A stretch of DNA of 64,000 nt from Telluria aromaticivorans (GTDB lineage Bacteria; Pseudomonadota; Gammaproteobacteria; Burkholderiales; Burkholderiaceae_D). A program made the position numbers and the translations under genes. The stretch lies in the NCBI RefSeq assembly GCF_013003915.1, contig NZ_JABAIV010000007.1, forward strand, positions 1 to 64,000. The letters run 5' to 3'. How positions within the stretch are numbered: the first letter of the stretch is position 1; every line of letters starts with the position of its first letter. Below, one piece after another: positions 40,470-49,800 of the stretch. Below the pieces are notes generated by a model that was given only the letters and a program-made list of their open reading frames with translations, was not told the DNA's origin and made no database searches.

Positions 40470-40560
40470 TGGCCGGTATTGTACCGGAAAACCCCTCACG
40501 GGTCGTTGCCAGGCCCGAAAAATGGCTTACTTATCAATGACTTGTGGCAGAGTTGCCTAG

Positions 40561-40869
40561 TCAAATACCCATGTTTGACAGGATATTGCCGAGCTCGCGC
40601 AGGCCACTCGAGACGTTTGGATGGCGCGCGTTGAAGCGGGCCGCCAGTTCCTGGGTCCGCGAGGACAGGCCATAGGTATTGTTGTCGAGTTCCTGCTCGG
40701 CGCGGCGCTCGAGCACCTTGTCGATGTCGCCGTCGAGCTGGCGCAGCAGGGTTTCCAGCTCGGGATCGACGTCGCCGGTCTCCTGCAGCTGGCGGTGCAG
40801 GCCCTTGAGCCGCATTTTCAGGTTTGCATCGCTGTCGTTGGCGTTCTCGTTGGCGTTCTCGTTCAGCAT
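40561..40869 (-). CDS. DUF4404 family protein
   Basis: The 102-residue protein is helical and acidic, with LKGLHRQLQETGDVDPELET, LLRQLDGDIDKVL and FNARHPNVSSGLRELGNILS, matching the DUF4404 layout. The N-terminus carries NENANEN, encoded by two copies of a 12-bp repeat (GTTGGCGTTCTC on the plus strand, 40837-40860). Function is unknown. It lies 10 bp downstream of the VF530 gene in the same transcription direction, so the two are probably co-transcribed. Confidence 0.85.
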   Translation of the reverse strand: MLNENANENANDSDANLKMRLKGLHRQLQETGDVDPELETLLRQLDGDIDKVLERRAEQELDNNTYGLSSRTQELAARFNARHPNVSSGLRELGNILSNMGI

Positions 40870-40879
40870 GGGGTTCTCG

Positions 40880-41092
40880 CTAGTTGGTGAAGCGGGTCTC
40901 GAGGTACAGCGCCTCGACCTGCTCGCGCGCCCAGGGGGTGCGGCGCAAAAACTTCAGGCTCGACTTGATGCTCGGGTCTTTCTGGAAACAGTTAATGTCG
41001 ATCCGGCGGCCGAGTTTTTCCCAGCCATAGTGCTCGACGAGGCGGGTTAACACCGATTCTAAAGTAATACCTTCGAGGGATTGAACACTCAT
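40880..41092 (-). CDS. VF530 family (DUF2132) DNA-binding-like protein
   Basis: The 70-residue protein reads [20 protein letters not shown], then [20 protein letters not shown] and [19 protein letters not shown], the full VF530 domain. A structure of the family resembles DNA-binding folds, but the role is not established. It is the first gene of a two-gene unit with DUF4404. Confidence 0.9.
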   Translation of the reverse strand: MSVQSLEGITLESVLTRLVEHYGWEKLGRRIDINCFQKDPSIKSSLKFLRRTPWAREQVEALYLETRFTN

Positions 41093-41180
41093 CGTTTGGG
41101 GCTTGTTTTGAAAATGGAGTCAGGTGCAGTTATACACCGGATCGGGGGAATGCTGAGAATGCGGCCGTTCAAAAGCTGGC

Positions 41181-41264
41181 TGAACGCGTGGGCAAGAAAC
41201 TTGCCCGCCCTACGATCATCGGCGGCTCGTAGGGCGGGCGGGTCTCCCGCCCACGCGGTGATAC
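41181..41264. repeat. Dispersed palindromic repeat, locus 6
   Basis: TGAACGCGTGGGCAAGAAAC...GCCCGCCCTACG and GTAGGGCGGGCGGGTCTCCC...CCCACGCGGTGATACG face each other. The flanks carry CGCCCTACG instead of CACCCTACG, a shared change in both units (GTAGGGCGGG), so the two units changed together. Confidence 0.88.
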
Positions 41265-41297
41265 GTACCGGTTGCGTCACCACAACCGGTTGAAGCA

Positions 41298-43424
41298 TCA
41301 GTTACCGGTGAGACCCCGGCGCTCCAGCAGCGGCTGCACCTGCGCATCACGCCCGCTGAAGTTGCGGTACATCTGCATCGCATCGAGCGTGCCGCCGCGC
41401 GACAGCAGGGTCTTGCGGAAGTGGTCGCCGTTCTTGCGGGTCAGGCCACCGTTTTCCTTGAACCAGTTGACAGTGTCCGCGTCCAGCTTCTCGGCCCACA
41501 GGTAGCCGTAGTAGCCGGCCGAATAGCCGCCCGAGAAGGTGTGCGAGAAGTAGTTGGTGCGGTAGCGCGGCGGCACCATCGCGAAGTCCACGCCGGCTTT
41601 CTTCAGCGCGTCAGCCTCGAAAGCCAGGACGTCCGTCGGGATCTGGTTCGGCGACAGCTGGTGCCAGGCCTGGTCCAGCAGCGACGCGGCCAGGTACTCG
41701 GTGGTGCGGAAGCCTTCGTTGAACTGCTGCGAAGCCTGTACCTTGTCCAGCAGTTCCTTCGGCATCGGCGCGCCGGTCTGGTAGTGCTTCGCGTAGTTGG
41801 CCAGCACTTCCGGATAGGCCATCCACATCTCGTTCACCTGCGACGGGAACTCGACGTAGTCGCGCGGCACGCGCGAGCCCGAGAAGCGCGGGTATTTCAC
41901 GTCCGAGAACATGCCGTGCAGCGCGTGGCCGAACTCGTGGAAGGTGGTGCGCACTTCGTCGTACGTCAAGAGCGTCGGTTCGCCGGCGGCCGGCTTGGCG
42001 ATGTTGAGGTTGTTGGCGATGACCGGGCGGGTAGACATCAGCTTGCTCTGCGCGACCAGGGCGTTGGCCCAGGCGCCGCCGCGCTTGTTGGCGCGCGCGT
42101 ACGGGTCGAAGGTGAAGATTGCGAGCTGCTTGCCGTTGTGGTCGAACACGTCGAACATGCGCACGTCCTCGACATAGCCCGGCAGGTCCTTGCGTTCCTT
42201 GAAGGTGATGCCGAATTCCTTGGTGGCGGCGAAGAACACGCCATCCACCAGCACGCGGTTCAGCTCGAAGTACGGGCGCAGCTGGCCGGCGTCGAAGGCG
42301 TACTTGGCGGCGCGCACCTTGTCGCTGTAGAAGGCCCAGTCGTGGGCGGCGGCCTGGAAACCACCCTTGTCGGCATCGATCGCCTTCTGGATCTCGGCCG
42401 CTTCCTTGCGCGCGTTGTTCACGGCCGGCTTGGCGAATTCGGCCAGCAGGCTGTTGACGGCGCCGGTATTCTTGGCGGTCTGGTCTTCGAGGTTGTAGGC
42501 GGCGTGGTTCGGGTAGCCCAGCAGCACCGCGCGTTCGGCGCGCAGCTTGGCCAGCTTGAGCACGACCTCGCGGTTGTCGAATTCACCGCCGCGCGAGCCG
42601 CGCGCCAGCGAGGCCGCCAGCAGCTTTTCGCGGGTGGCGCGGTTGGTCAACACCGACAGGCCGGCCTGCTGGGTGGTGTTCACCACCGGGATCGCGAATT
42701 TTCCCTTCAGGCCGCGCTTGTCCGCTTCTGCAGCGGCGGCGTCGATCTGCTTGTCCGACATGCCGGCCAGCTCGGCGCGGGTGTCCACGACCAGCGCCGA
42801 GGCGTTGGCTTCCTTCAGCACGTTCTGGGCGAACTGGGTGGAGAGCGCGGCCAGCTCGCCGTTCATCGCCTTCAGCTTCTGCTTGTCGGCATCGGACAGC
42901 TTGGCGCCGGCGCGCACGAAATCGGTGTGGTAGCGCTCGACCAGGTATTGCGATTCCGCGTCCAGGCCCAGCTTGGTGCGCTTGTCGTACAGCGCCTTCA
43001 CGCGTGCGTACAGCTTCGGGTTCAGGCGGATGGCGTCGCTGTGGGCCGACAGCTGCGGCGCCAGTTCCTTGTCGAGCGCCTGCAGGGCCGGGTTGGTGTA
43101 CGAACCGTTGAGCGTGCCAAACACGATGCCGACGCGGTTGAGCAGCTGGCCCGAACGCTCCATCGCGACGATGGTGTTCTCAAAACCAGGTGCGGCCTTG
43201 TTGTTGGCGATTTTTTCGATTTCGGCAGCCTGCTGGCGCATGCCTTCGGCGTAGGCCGGGGCGAAGTGCTCGTTCTTGATCTTGTCGAAGGCCGGGTACT
43301 GGAACGGCAGGGTGCTCTGCTTGGCGAACGGGTTCGAGGCTTCGAGCATCGAAGCAGGCGCAGCGTAGGCCAGGTTGGCGGCGACGCTGGCGGCGGCGAC
43401 CAGCAGGATATGTGGACGGTTCAT
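41298..43424 (-). CDS. M3 family metallopeptidase (oligopeptidase, Dcp-like), copy 1
   Basis: The 708-residue protein starts with a signal peptide (MNRPHILLVAAASVAANLAY AAP), so it is likely periplasmic. The zinc site HEFGHALHGMFS lies near residue 495, with the downstream Glu in the family pattern (SQVNEMWMAYPEVL). The C-terminal FSHTFSGGYSAGYYGYLWAE and FRKTLLSRGGTLDAMQMYRN blocks are typical of peptidyl-dipeptidase Dcp, which removes dipeptides from C-termini. It is a close paralogue of the next gene upstream, 83 bp away on the same strand. Confidence 0.92.
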   Translation of the reverse strand: MNRPHILLVAAASVAANLAYAAPASMLEASNPFAKQSTLPFQYPAFDKIKNEHFAPAYAEGMRQQAAEIEKIANNKAAPGFENTIVAMERSGQLLNRVGIVFGTLNGSYTNPALQALDKELAPQLSAHSDAIRLNPKLYARVKALYDKRTKLGLDAESQYLVERYHTDFVRAGAKLSDADKQKLKAMNGELAALSTQFAQNVLKEANASALVVDTRAELAGMSDKQIDAAAAEADKRGLKGKFAIPVVNTTQQAGLSVLTNRATREKLLAASLARGSRGGEFDNREVVLKLAKLRAERAVLLGYPNHAAYNLEDQTAKNTGAVNSLLAEFAKPAVNNARKEAAEIQKAIDADKGGFQAAAHDWAFYSDKVRAAKYAFDAGQLRPYFELNRVLVDGVFFAATKEFGITFKERKDLPGYVEDVRMFDVFDHNGKQLAIFTFDPYARANKRGGAWANALVAQSKLMSTRPVIANNLNIAKPAAGEPTLLTYDEVRTTFHEFGHALHGMFSDVKYPRFSGSRVPRDYVEFPSQVNEMWMAYPEVLANYAKHYQTGAPMPKELLDKVQASQQFNEGFRTTEYLAASLLDQAWHQLSPNQIPTDVLAFEADALKKAGVDFAMVPPRYRTNYFSHTFSGGYSAGYYGYLWAEKLDADTVNWFKENGGLTRKNGDHFRKTLLSRGGTLDAMQMYRNFSGRDAQVQPLLERRGLTGN

Positions 43425-43466
43425 GGTGTCTCGTTATGTGTGGGTAGTGAGAGCAACACGCCGCCC

Positions 43467-43493
43467 CCTCCCGCTGCTCGTGGCGGCGGGAGG
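43467..43493. terminator. Hairpin between the two M3 peptidase genes
   Basis: CCTCCCGC and GCGGGAGG form an 8-bp stem in the 83-bp gap. No T-run follows, so it may be a processing or stabilising structure and not a strong terminator. Confidence 0.4.
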
Positions 43494-43507
43494 AAGCGGC
43501 GCAGGGA

Positions 43508-45646
43508 TTAATTACCGGTCAGGCCGCGGCGTTCCAGCAGCGGCTCGATGACCGGATCGCGGCCGCGGAAGCTGCGGAACAGGTCCATCGCATCGGCCGT
43601 GCCGCCGCGCGACAGCAGCGTCTTGCGGAAGTGGTCGCCGTTCTTGCGCGACAGGCCGCCGTTCTGCATGAACCACTGCACCGTATCGGCGTCGAGCTTT
43701 TCGCTCCACAGGTAGGCGTAGTAGCCGGCCGAATAGCCGCCGTTCATCGAGTGCGAGAAATACGTGGTGCGGTAGCGCGGCGGCACCGGTGCGAAGTCGA
43801 CGCCGGCCTCCTTGAGCGCCTTGGCTTCAAAGGACAGCACGTCCGTCGGGACCTGCGACGGCTTGAGCTGGTGCCAGCGCTGGTCGATCAGCGAAGCGGC
43901 CAGATATTCGGTCGTCATGTAGCCCTGGTTGAACTTCTTCGACGCCACCACCTTGTCCAGCAGTTCCTTCGGCATCGGCGCGCCGGTCTGGTGGTGTTTC
44001 GCGTAATTGCTCAGCACTTCAGGCCAGATCGCCCACATCTCGTTGACCTGCGACGGGTATTCGACGAAGTCGCGCGGCACGCTGGTGCCCGAGAAATGCG
44101 GGTATTTCACGTTCGAGAACATGCCGTGCAGCGCATGGCCGAACTCGTGGAACATCGTGCGCACTTCGTCGTAGGTCAAGAGCGTCGGCTGGCCGGCGGG
44201 CGGTTTCGGGATGTTCTGGTGGTTGCCGACCACCGGCTTCTTGCCCAGCAGGTGGGACTGCGACACGTATTCGTTCATCCAGGCGCCGCCCTGCTTGTTG
44301 CCCCGGGCGTAGGGGTCGAACAGGAAGATTGCGAGCTGCGTGCCGTCGTGGTCGAACACGTCGAACACGCGCACGTCCGGGTCATACACCGGCAGGTCCT
44401 TGCGTTCCTTGAAGGTGATGCCGTATTCCTTGGTGGCGGCGAAGAACACGCCGTCCACCAGCACGCGGTTCAGTTCGAAGTAAGGGCGCAGCTGGTTTTC
44501 GTCGAAGTTGTACTTCGCGGCGCGCACCTTGTCCTGGTAGATCGGCCAGTCATGGCTGGCAACCTGGAAGCTTCCTTTTTCGGCGTCGATCACCTTCTGG
44601 ATTTCAAGCGCTTCCTTGCGCGCGTTGTTCACGGCCGGCTTGGCCAGTTCGGCCAGCAGCTTGTTGACGGCGGCCGGGTTCTTGGCGGTTTCCAGTTCCT
44701 GCGAATAGGCCGCATAGTTCGGGTAACCCAGCAGCACGGCGCGCTCGGCGCGCAGCTTGGCCAGGCGCAGCACCAGCGGGCGGGTGTCGAACTCGCCGCC
44801 ACGGCTGCCGCGGTTGAGCGACGCGGCCATCAGGCGCTCGCGGGTGCTGCGGTTGGTCAATGTGGCCAGCGGCGGCTGGCTGCTGGTATTGACGATGGCG
44901 ATCGCGTACTTGCCCTTCAGGCCGCGCTTTTCCGCCTCAAGCGCGGCGGTATTGATCTCGGCATCCGAGAAGCCGGCCAGCTCCGCGCGCGAATCGACGA
45001 TCAGCGCCGAGGCATTGGCTTCCTTCAGCACGCGCTGCGAGAAATCGGACTGCAGCGACGCGATCTCGCCGTTGTACTTCTTGAGCTTGTCCTTGTTGGC
45101 GCTTGATAAGTTGGCGCCCGCGCGCACGAATTCCTTGTACACGCGCTCGAGCAGGTGCTTCGATTCCGCATCCAGGCCGAGCGTGGCGCGCTTGTCGTGC
45201 AGGGTCTTGACACGCCTGAACAGCGAGGGGTTCAGGTAGATCGTGTCGTTGTGCGCAGCCAGTTTCGGCGACATCTCGCGGTCCACCGCATCGAGCCTGT
45301 CGTTGGTGTTCGCGGTCTGCAGGTTCGAGAAGGTCGCGGCTACGCGCGAGAGCATCTCGCCGGCGCGCTCCATCGCGACGATGGTGTTCTCGAAAGTAGG
45401 CGCCGAGCGGCTAGCCGCGATCGCGTCGATCTCGCGCAGGTGCTCTGCCATGCCGGCCGCGTACGCAGGCAGGAAGTGCTCGTCCTTGATCTTGTCGAAG
45501 GCCGGATAGTGCAGCGGCAGGCTGCTTGGCTGGGCGAAGGGGTTGGAGGCGTCGAGCGAAGGGGCGGCGGCTGCAGCAAATGCGCCTGCGTGCGCGAGCG
45601 CGAGCGCGAGGCTGGCGGCAACGATGAGCAAAGTTGGTCGGTTCAT
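43508..45646 (-). CDS. M3 family metallopeptidase (oligopeptidase, Dcp-like), copy 2
   Basis: The 712-residue protein has a signal peptide (MNRPTLLIVAASLALALAHA), the zinc motif HEFGHALHGMFS near residue 497, and the same C-terminal blocks as copy 1 (FSHSMNGGYSAGYYAYLWSE). Identity with copy 1 is high throughout, which points to a tandem duplication. ATG at 45646 is preferred over a GTG four codons upstream because it aligns with the start of copy 1. Differences cluster in residues 90-260 and around the HQNIPKPPAGQ loop, so substrate choice may differ. Confidence 0.92.
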   Translation of the reverse strand: MNRPTLLIVAASLALALAHAGAFAAAAAPSLDASNPFAQPSSLPLHYPAFDKIKDEHFLPAYAAGMAEHLREIDAIAASRSAPTFENTIVAMERAGEMLSRVAATFSNLQTANTNDRLDAVDREMSPKLAAHNDTIYLNPSLFRRVKTLHDKRATLGLDAESKHLLERVYKEFVRAGANLSSANKDKLKKYNGEIASLQSDFSQRVLKEANASALIVDSRAELAGFSDAEINTAALEAEKRGLKGKYAIAIVNTSSQPPLATLTNRSTRERLMAASLNRGSRGGEFDTRPLVLRLAKLRAERAVLLGYPNYAAYSQELETAKNPAAVNKLLAELAKPAVNNARKEALEIQKVIDAEKGSFQVASHDWPIYQDKVRAAKYNFDENQLRPYFELNRVLVDGVFFAATKEYGITFKERKDLPVYDPDVRVFDVFDHDGTQLAIFLFDPYARGNKQGGAWMNEYVSQSHLLGKKPVVGNHQNIPKPPAGQPTLLTYDEVRTMFHEFGHALHGMFSNVKYPHFSGTSVPRDFVEYPSQVNEMWAIWPEVLSNYAKHHQTGAPMPKELLDKVVASKKFNQGYMTTEYLAASLIDQRWHQLKPSQVPTDVLSFEAKALKEAGVDFAPVPPRYRTTYFSHSMNGGYSAGYYAYLWSEKLDADTVQWFMQNGGLSRKNGDHFRKTLLSRGGTADAMDLFRSFRGRDPVIEPLLERRGLTGN

Positions 45647-45865
45647 GAGATCTTTCACGGACTCTTGGGAGGGAGCTGCCGGACGTGCTCGACAGCCGTT
45701 GCGCGAAGATCATAGCAGGCTTATACGCATATCGTCACAACAAACAGCGTATGTGTGTTGCATGTAATTACGCTCTGTATTGACGTCCGCAGCTGCCCTC
45801 ACAGGCCCTGCCGGAGACCGTTCCGGATGCCGTGTTAGCATCGCCACCTACCTACTTCTTCCGCC

Positions 45866-47173
45866 ATGGATTCCCTCATCGAACGACCCTATGACGCGAT
45901 CGTCGTCGGCACCGGTCCCGGCGGCGCCAGCACCGCGCGCGAACTGGCGCGTGCAGGCGCGCGCGTGCTTATCCTCGAGCAGGGCAGCGCCGCGCCTTTG
46001 AAGGGTACGCTCGGCCAGATGGCGACGATGGCGCTGCCGGGCAAGGGCGCCTGGCTGCACCGCGACGCTTCGCTGCTGGTGTCCGGAACGGCCCTGGGCG
46101 GCAGCTCTGCGCTGAACTTCGCCACCGCCGCCGCGCCGCCGCTGCCGCTGTTCGCGGCCCACGGCATCGACCTGGCGCCGGCGCTCGATGCGCTGCGCGC
46201 CGAACTGCCGCTGGCGCCGCTGCCGGACAGCCTGGTCGGCCCAATGGCAGCGCGCATCATGGGGGCCGCACGCGGCGCCGGCTTCGACTGGCAAAAACTC
46301 GACAAGATGATCCGGCCACAAGCCTGCCGCAGCGGCTGCTGGCGCTGCGTGTACGGCTGCCCTTATGGCGCCAAATGGAGCGCGCGCGACTTCGTCGACG
46401 AAGCCTGCGGCCACGGCGCCGTGCTGCTCGATCGCAGCCGGGTGCTGCGGGTGCTGATGGAAGACGGCCGCGCCGCCGGGGTCGAGCTGCTGCGCGCCGG
46501 GTCGGTGCAGGTCGCCCATGCGCCGCTGGTGGTGCTGGCCGGCGGCGGTATCGGCAGCCCGCGCCTGCTGCATGCCTCAGGCCTGGGGCCGCGCCTTGCG
46601 CCTTTCTTCAGCGATCCGGTAGTAGCGGTGATGGGCAGCATCGGCGATATGGGCGAGGACATTGGCGGCGCCGAAGTGCCGATGGCGGCCGGCGCCAGCT
46701 TCCACGAAGACGGCATCACCCTGGCCGACCTGACGCTGCCACGCCCGATGTTCCAGGCGTTCGCGCTGCAGGCAGGCCGCATCGACCGGCTTGGCGCGCA
46801 CCGGCACACGCTGAGCATCATGGTGAAGATCCGCGACGAGGTGGGTGGTGCGGTGGGTCCGCGCTGGGTGGACAAGCGGCTCACGCCGGGGGACCGGGCG
46901 CGGCTGGCGAAGGGCATCGTGATGGCGCGCGCGATCCTGCAGCAGGCCGGTGCGCGCCGGGTGTTCGCCACCCATCATTTTGCCGCGCATCCGGGCGGCA
47001 GCGTGCCGATTGGGGGGAGTGTCGACAGCGATTTGCGCGCGGCGCCGGGGGTGTACGTGTGCGATGCGTCGGTGATTCCGGGGGCGTGGGGGTTGCCGCC
47101 GACCTTGACGCTGCTGTGCCTTGGCAAGCGGTTGGGTCAATCGTTAATACGGAATACTGCTGATGTGCAGTGA
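45866..47173 (+). CDS. GMC-type FAD oxidoreductase with four-cysteine motif
   Basis: The 435-residue protein begins with an FAD-binding dinucleotide fold (DAIVVGTGPGGASTARELAR) and ends with the GMC C-terminal block (HHFAAHPGGSVPIGGSVDSD, then GVYVCDASVIPGAWGLPPTL). Between them C154, C158, C161 and C165 form CRSGCWRCVYGCP, similar to the Cys-rich motif of long-chain alcohol oxidase-like GMC proteins. It would oxidise an alcohol; the substrate is unknown. There is no signal peptide. The chain is shorter than most GMC enzymes (about 500-550 residues). Confidence 0.82.
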   Translation: MDSLIERPYDAIVVGTGPGGASTARELARAGARVLILEQGSAAPLKGTLGQMATMALPGKGAWLHRDASLLVSGTALGGSSALNFATAAAPPLPLFAAHGIDLAPALDALRAELPLAPLPDSLVGPMAARIMGAARGAGFDWQKLDKMIRPQACRSGCWRCVYGCPYGAKWSARDFVDEACGHGAVLLDRSRVLRVLMEDGRAAGVELLRAGSVQVAHAPLVVLAGGGIGSPRLLHASGLGPRLAPFFSDPVVAVMGSIGDMGEDIGGAEVPMAAGASFHEDGITLADLTLPRPMFQAFALQAGRIDRLGAHRHTLSIMVKIRDEVGGAVGPRWVDKRLTPGDRARLAKGIVMARAILQQAGARRVFATHHFAAHPGGSVPIGGSVDSDLRAAPGVYVCDASVIPGAWGLPPTLTLLCLGKRLGQSLIRNTADVQ

Positions 47174-47185
47174 CGCCGGCACTGG

Positions 47186-47246
47186 TTGAACGCGTGGGCA
47201 GGTAATTTCGGGCAATGCCCGCAATTACGCCCACCCACCCTATCGG
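47186..47246. repeat. Dispersed palindromic repeat, locus 7 (single unit)
   Basis: One unit: TTGAACGCGTGGGCAGGTAA, inner palindrome around CGGGCAATGCCCG, then CCCACCCACCCTATCGG. It lies at the convergent end of the GMC gene and slyX. Part of the inner sequence (GGGCAATGCCC) echoes locus 1. Confidence 0.8.
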
Positions 47247-47294
47247 TATATGCGACGATTAGTAGCCCGCCGCACATATCGGCGTATGCGACGG

Positions 47295-47498
47295 TCAGTA
47301 ATGCGGGGGGCGTTCGTTGACCGGCCCCTGGCGGCTGGTCTGCAGGTTGCGGACATGGTCCGCCAGCGCGGCCACCATGGCTTCGAGCTTGTCGATGCGG
47401 CGGCCTTGCTGGTAGATGGTCTGGTTCAGGGTCTCGACCAGGTCTTCCTGGTGCGCGACCTTGATCTCGATGTCGACGAAACGGTCTTCCTGGCTCAT
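47295..47498 (-). CDS. slyX: SlyX family protein
   Basis: The 67-residue coiled-coil protein (FVDIEIKVAHQEDLVETLNQ, then TIYQQGRRIDKLEAMVAALA) ends in the family hallmark PPHY. The role of SlyX is unknown. It lies downstream of the M10 protease gene with an inverted repeat in between. Confidence 0.9.
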   Translation of the reverse strand: MSQEDRFVDIEIKVAHQEDLVETLNQTIYQQGRRIDKLEAMVAALADHVRNLQTSRQGPVNERPPHY

Positions 47499-47542
47499 AA
47501 GTCAACTCCGGCGGAAAGCCGGCATTATGCCAGCCTCGCTAG

Positions 47543-47660
47543 AGCGTCTGACAAAAACCCGGGGGCAGGGGATGCGGCCACCCGACGCATCGTCGAAGCC
47601 AGTACGCTGGTACGGCGAGACGATGCAACGCGGCTATCGGGGGAATCGTCAGGCGCTCTT
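47543..47660. repeat. Inverted repeat family C, locus 2 (long, nested)
   Basis: Outer arms AGAGCGTCTGAC and GTCAGGCGCTCT match with one mismatch across about 118 bp. Inside are perfect arms GCATCGTC and GACGATGC and an innermost CCAG-TACG-CTGG. The right end touches the stop codon of the M10 protease gene. The left end matches family C locus 1 (30353). Confidence 0.75.
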
Positions 47661-49800
47661 AACCCCAAGGCGTGTAGTCGATGCCGGTGCTGATGGTGCC
47701 GATCACCTGTGCCTGGTTCTCGAAGCCCTCGCTGAATTCCATCAGGATCTGCTCGCGGCTGCTGTTGACGATGCGGCCGACCCAGTAGTCGTAACCGGCG
47801 GCATCCGGTGCGCGGTCGAGGATGTTCATGTACAGCTTGTTGAGGAAGTCGCCGTTGCTCGGGTTCGCGCCATATTGCTGGATGAATTCCGGCTGGCCGG
47901 TAATGAACTCCTTTGCCACCTGCAGCAGGGTGGTGCCCTTCTCCATGCGGTCCATCCAGTAGCCCATGCCGGTCTTGTCCGACGGACGGCCATAGACAGC
48001 CTCGTACAGGCGGTAGACCTGGCCGGCGATGCCGTCGACGTCGATCGCCTTGAAACCGTCGTTGAACTGGAGGCGCTCGACGTCGATAAGCGCGTCCTTG
48101 CCGTCGGTACCGGATTTGGCGGTGACGTTATAGCCCCAGATGCCGCGTGCGACCGTGTAGTTGGCGCTGCTGCCCGCGTAGACCGCGGTATCGATGCCGG
48201 CGCTGCCGTCGATGGCGTTGTCGCCTGCGCCGACGGTGAACTTGTCGTTACCTGCACCGCCGGTCTGGTTGGCGCTGCTCGCGACGGTGAAATTCATACG
48301 GGTCGTGGCGCTGGTGACGTTGTCGGCGATGTCGACCGACGAGGCACCGACCACATAGCTGCCGTTCGGCAGCGGGGTGGAATCGATGCTCCACTTGCCG
48401 TCGCCGCCCACCGTGGCGCGGCCGATTTCGATGGCTTTGCCGACGTGGACCAGCACGATGCTGGTGCCGGCTTCACCGGTACCGTTGAAGACAGGCTTGT
48501 TGCCGCCCTGGTCCAGGGTGAAGGCATTGGTCGGGGCGACCGGCGCCTTGCCGTCGACATTGAAGCTCTGGAGCGGGCTGAAACTGGAGACGTTGCCCGC
48601 GCTATCGGTTGCAGTCGCGTAGACGTTGTAGTTGGTGCCGTCCGCCAGTGCGTTGCCGACCACCCGGAACACGCCGTTCGCGCCGGCCGTGGTGGTGGCG
48701 ATGACGGTCTGGCCAAGGTAGATCTTCACCGTGGAATTGGCTTCGGCAACGCCGGTGATGAGCGGCGTGCTGCCGGTGGTGTAGCCGTTCGCGTTCTTGG
48801 TGACGGCGAAGTTCGGCGCCGCCGGCGGGGTCGCATCGGTTGCCATCACGGCCGCACGTTCGACGGTCATGTCCGCAAAGCGCAGCTGCTCGATCGACAG
48901 CAGGGTGTCGACCCCTTCCGCCGCGCTGGCGACGGTAAGGCTCCCATTGGTGTTGCCGGTGATGGTGTAGGTGTTGCGTGCGCCAGTAAAGACCGCAGTG
49001 TCGTTGCCGTTTCCGCCATTAATCACGTCATTTCCTCCATTGCCCTGCAGGGTGTCATTCGAAGCGGTGCCAGTCAGCGTCTCGGCGCTGCTGGTACCGG
49101 TAAGGTAAACGGCATCGGTGGGGGTGTTCAGGCCAAGCAAGCCGCCCAGTCCGTCGCCGCCATAGATCCAATTCAGCGCGGCCACGTCGTACTGGCTGAA
49201 CTCGGCGTGGTTGGTCGCGTGGGTGGTATAAGTCATGATGGTATTACCTGCATTGTCCACCTCAGCCGGCAAAACAATGTCGCCTTCGAACGGGTGCTTC
49301 AGGCCCAGCGCATGGCCCAGTTCGTGCAGCAGGGTTTCGTAGCCCTCGGAGCCCGGCGTCAGGTCGCGGTTGCGCATGCGCCATTCGGCATTGTCGAGGT
49401 AGACCCAGGCGTCGGCATCGTACTTGGTGACTTCGTTGGTCGACTGGTTATACGAATAGCCGCCCTTCCAGCTGCACAGGCCAACCGTGTTGCTGGCCTG
49501 GATGTCGACGTTGCACAGGTGGATCTGCGCCGCATTCCCATCCGAGGTTTCGACGAACTCGATACCGGTCAGCGCCTGCAGGTCGTTGAATGCATTGCGC
49601 ACGCTGTTCTGCTGCGCCAGCGTGAACGCTTCCTGCCCGCTCCTGCCGGCTTCATTGCCGGACGTGATCGAGAAGGTGTAATACAGGGTGTTCGCCGGCA
49701 GGCCCGTGATGAAATTCCAGTTCGGCCCCTGGTCGAGCAGTGCGTCGATATAGTTGTACCCCGACAGGGCGACATTTTCCAGTTCTGCTACGGTTGCCAT
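47659..49800 (-). CDS. M10/serralysin-like metalloprotease with RTX and DUF4214 regions
   Basis: The 713-residue protein has a zinc protease domain with HELGHALGLKH (H159, E160, H163, H169) and a Met-turn NTIMTYT. RTX-type calcium repeats (NGGNDVINGGNGNDTAVFTG) lie near residue 270, two Ig-like domains near 330-510, a second short RTX block (GGAGNDKFTVGAGDNAIDGS) and a C-terminal DUF4214 region (VYRLYEAVYGRPSDKTGMGY). There is no signal peptide. RTX repeats and the C-terminal location fit type I secretion, but no T1SS genes are in the window. Likely an extracellular protease or adhesin. Confidence 0.88.
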   Translation of the reverse strand: MATVAELENVALSGYNYIDALLDQGPNWNFITGLPANTLYYTFSITSGNEAGRSGQEAFTLAQQNSVRNAFNDLQALTGIEFVETSDGNAAQIHLCNVDIQASNTVGLCSWKGGYSYNQSTNEVTKYDADAWVYLDNAEWRMRNRDLTPGSEGYETLLHELGHALGLKHPFEGDIVLPAEVDNAGNTIMTYTTHATNHAEFSQYDVAALNWIYGGDGLGGLLGLNTPTDAVYLTGTSSAETLTGTASNDTLQGNGGNDVINGGNGNDTAVFTGARNTYTITGNTNGSLTVASAAEGVDTLLSIEQLRFADMTVERAAVMATDATPPAAPNFAVTKNANGYTTGSTPLITGVAEANSTVKIYLGQTVIATTTAGANGVFRVVGNALADGTNYNVYATATDSAGNVSSFSPLQSFNVDGKAPVAPTNAFTLDQGGNKPVFNGTGEAGTSIVLVHVGKAIEIGRATVGGDGKWSIDSTPLPNGSYVVGASSVDIADNVTSATTRMNFTVASSANQTGGAGNDKFTVGAGDNAIDGSAGIDTAVYAGSSANYTVARGIWGYNVTAKSGTDGKDALIDVERLQFNDGFKAIDVDGIAGQVYRLYEAVYGRPSDKTGMGYWMDRMEKGTTLLQVAKEFITGQPEFIQQYGANPSNGDFLNKLYMNILDRAPDAAGYDYWVGRIVNSSREQILMEFSEGFENQAQVIGTISTGIDYTPWG

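Noticed and set aside
40837-40860. The 12-bp duplication in the DUF4404 gene as a phase-variation tract
   Set aside because: Only two units, and 12 bp keeps the frame, so it changes length but not reading frame.
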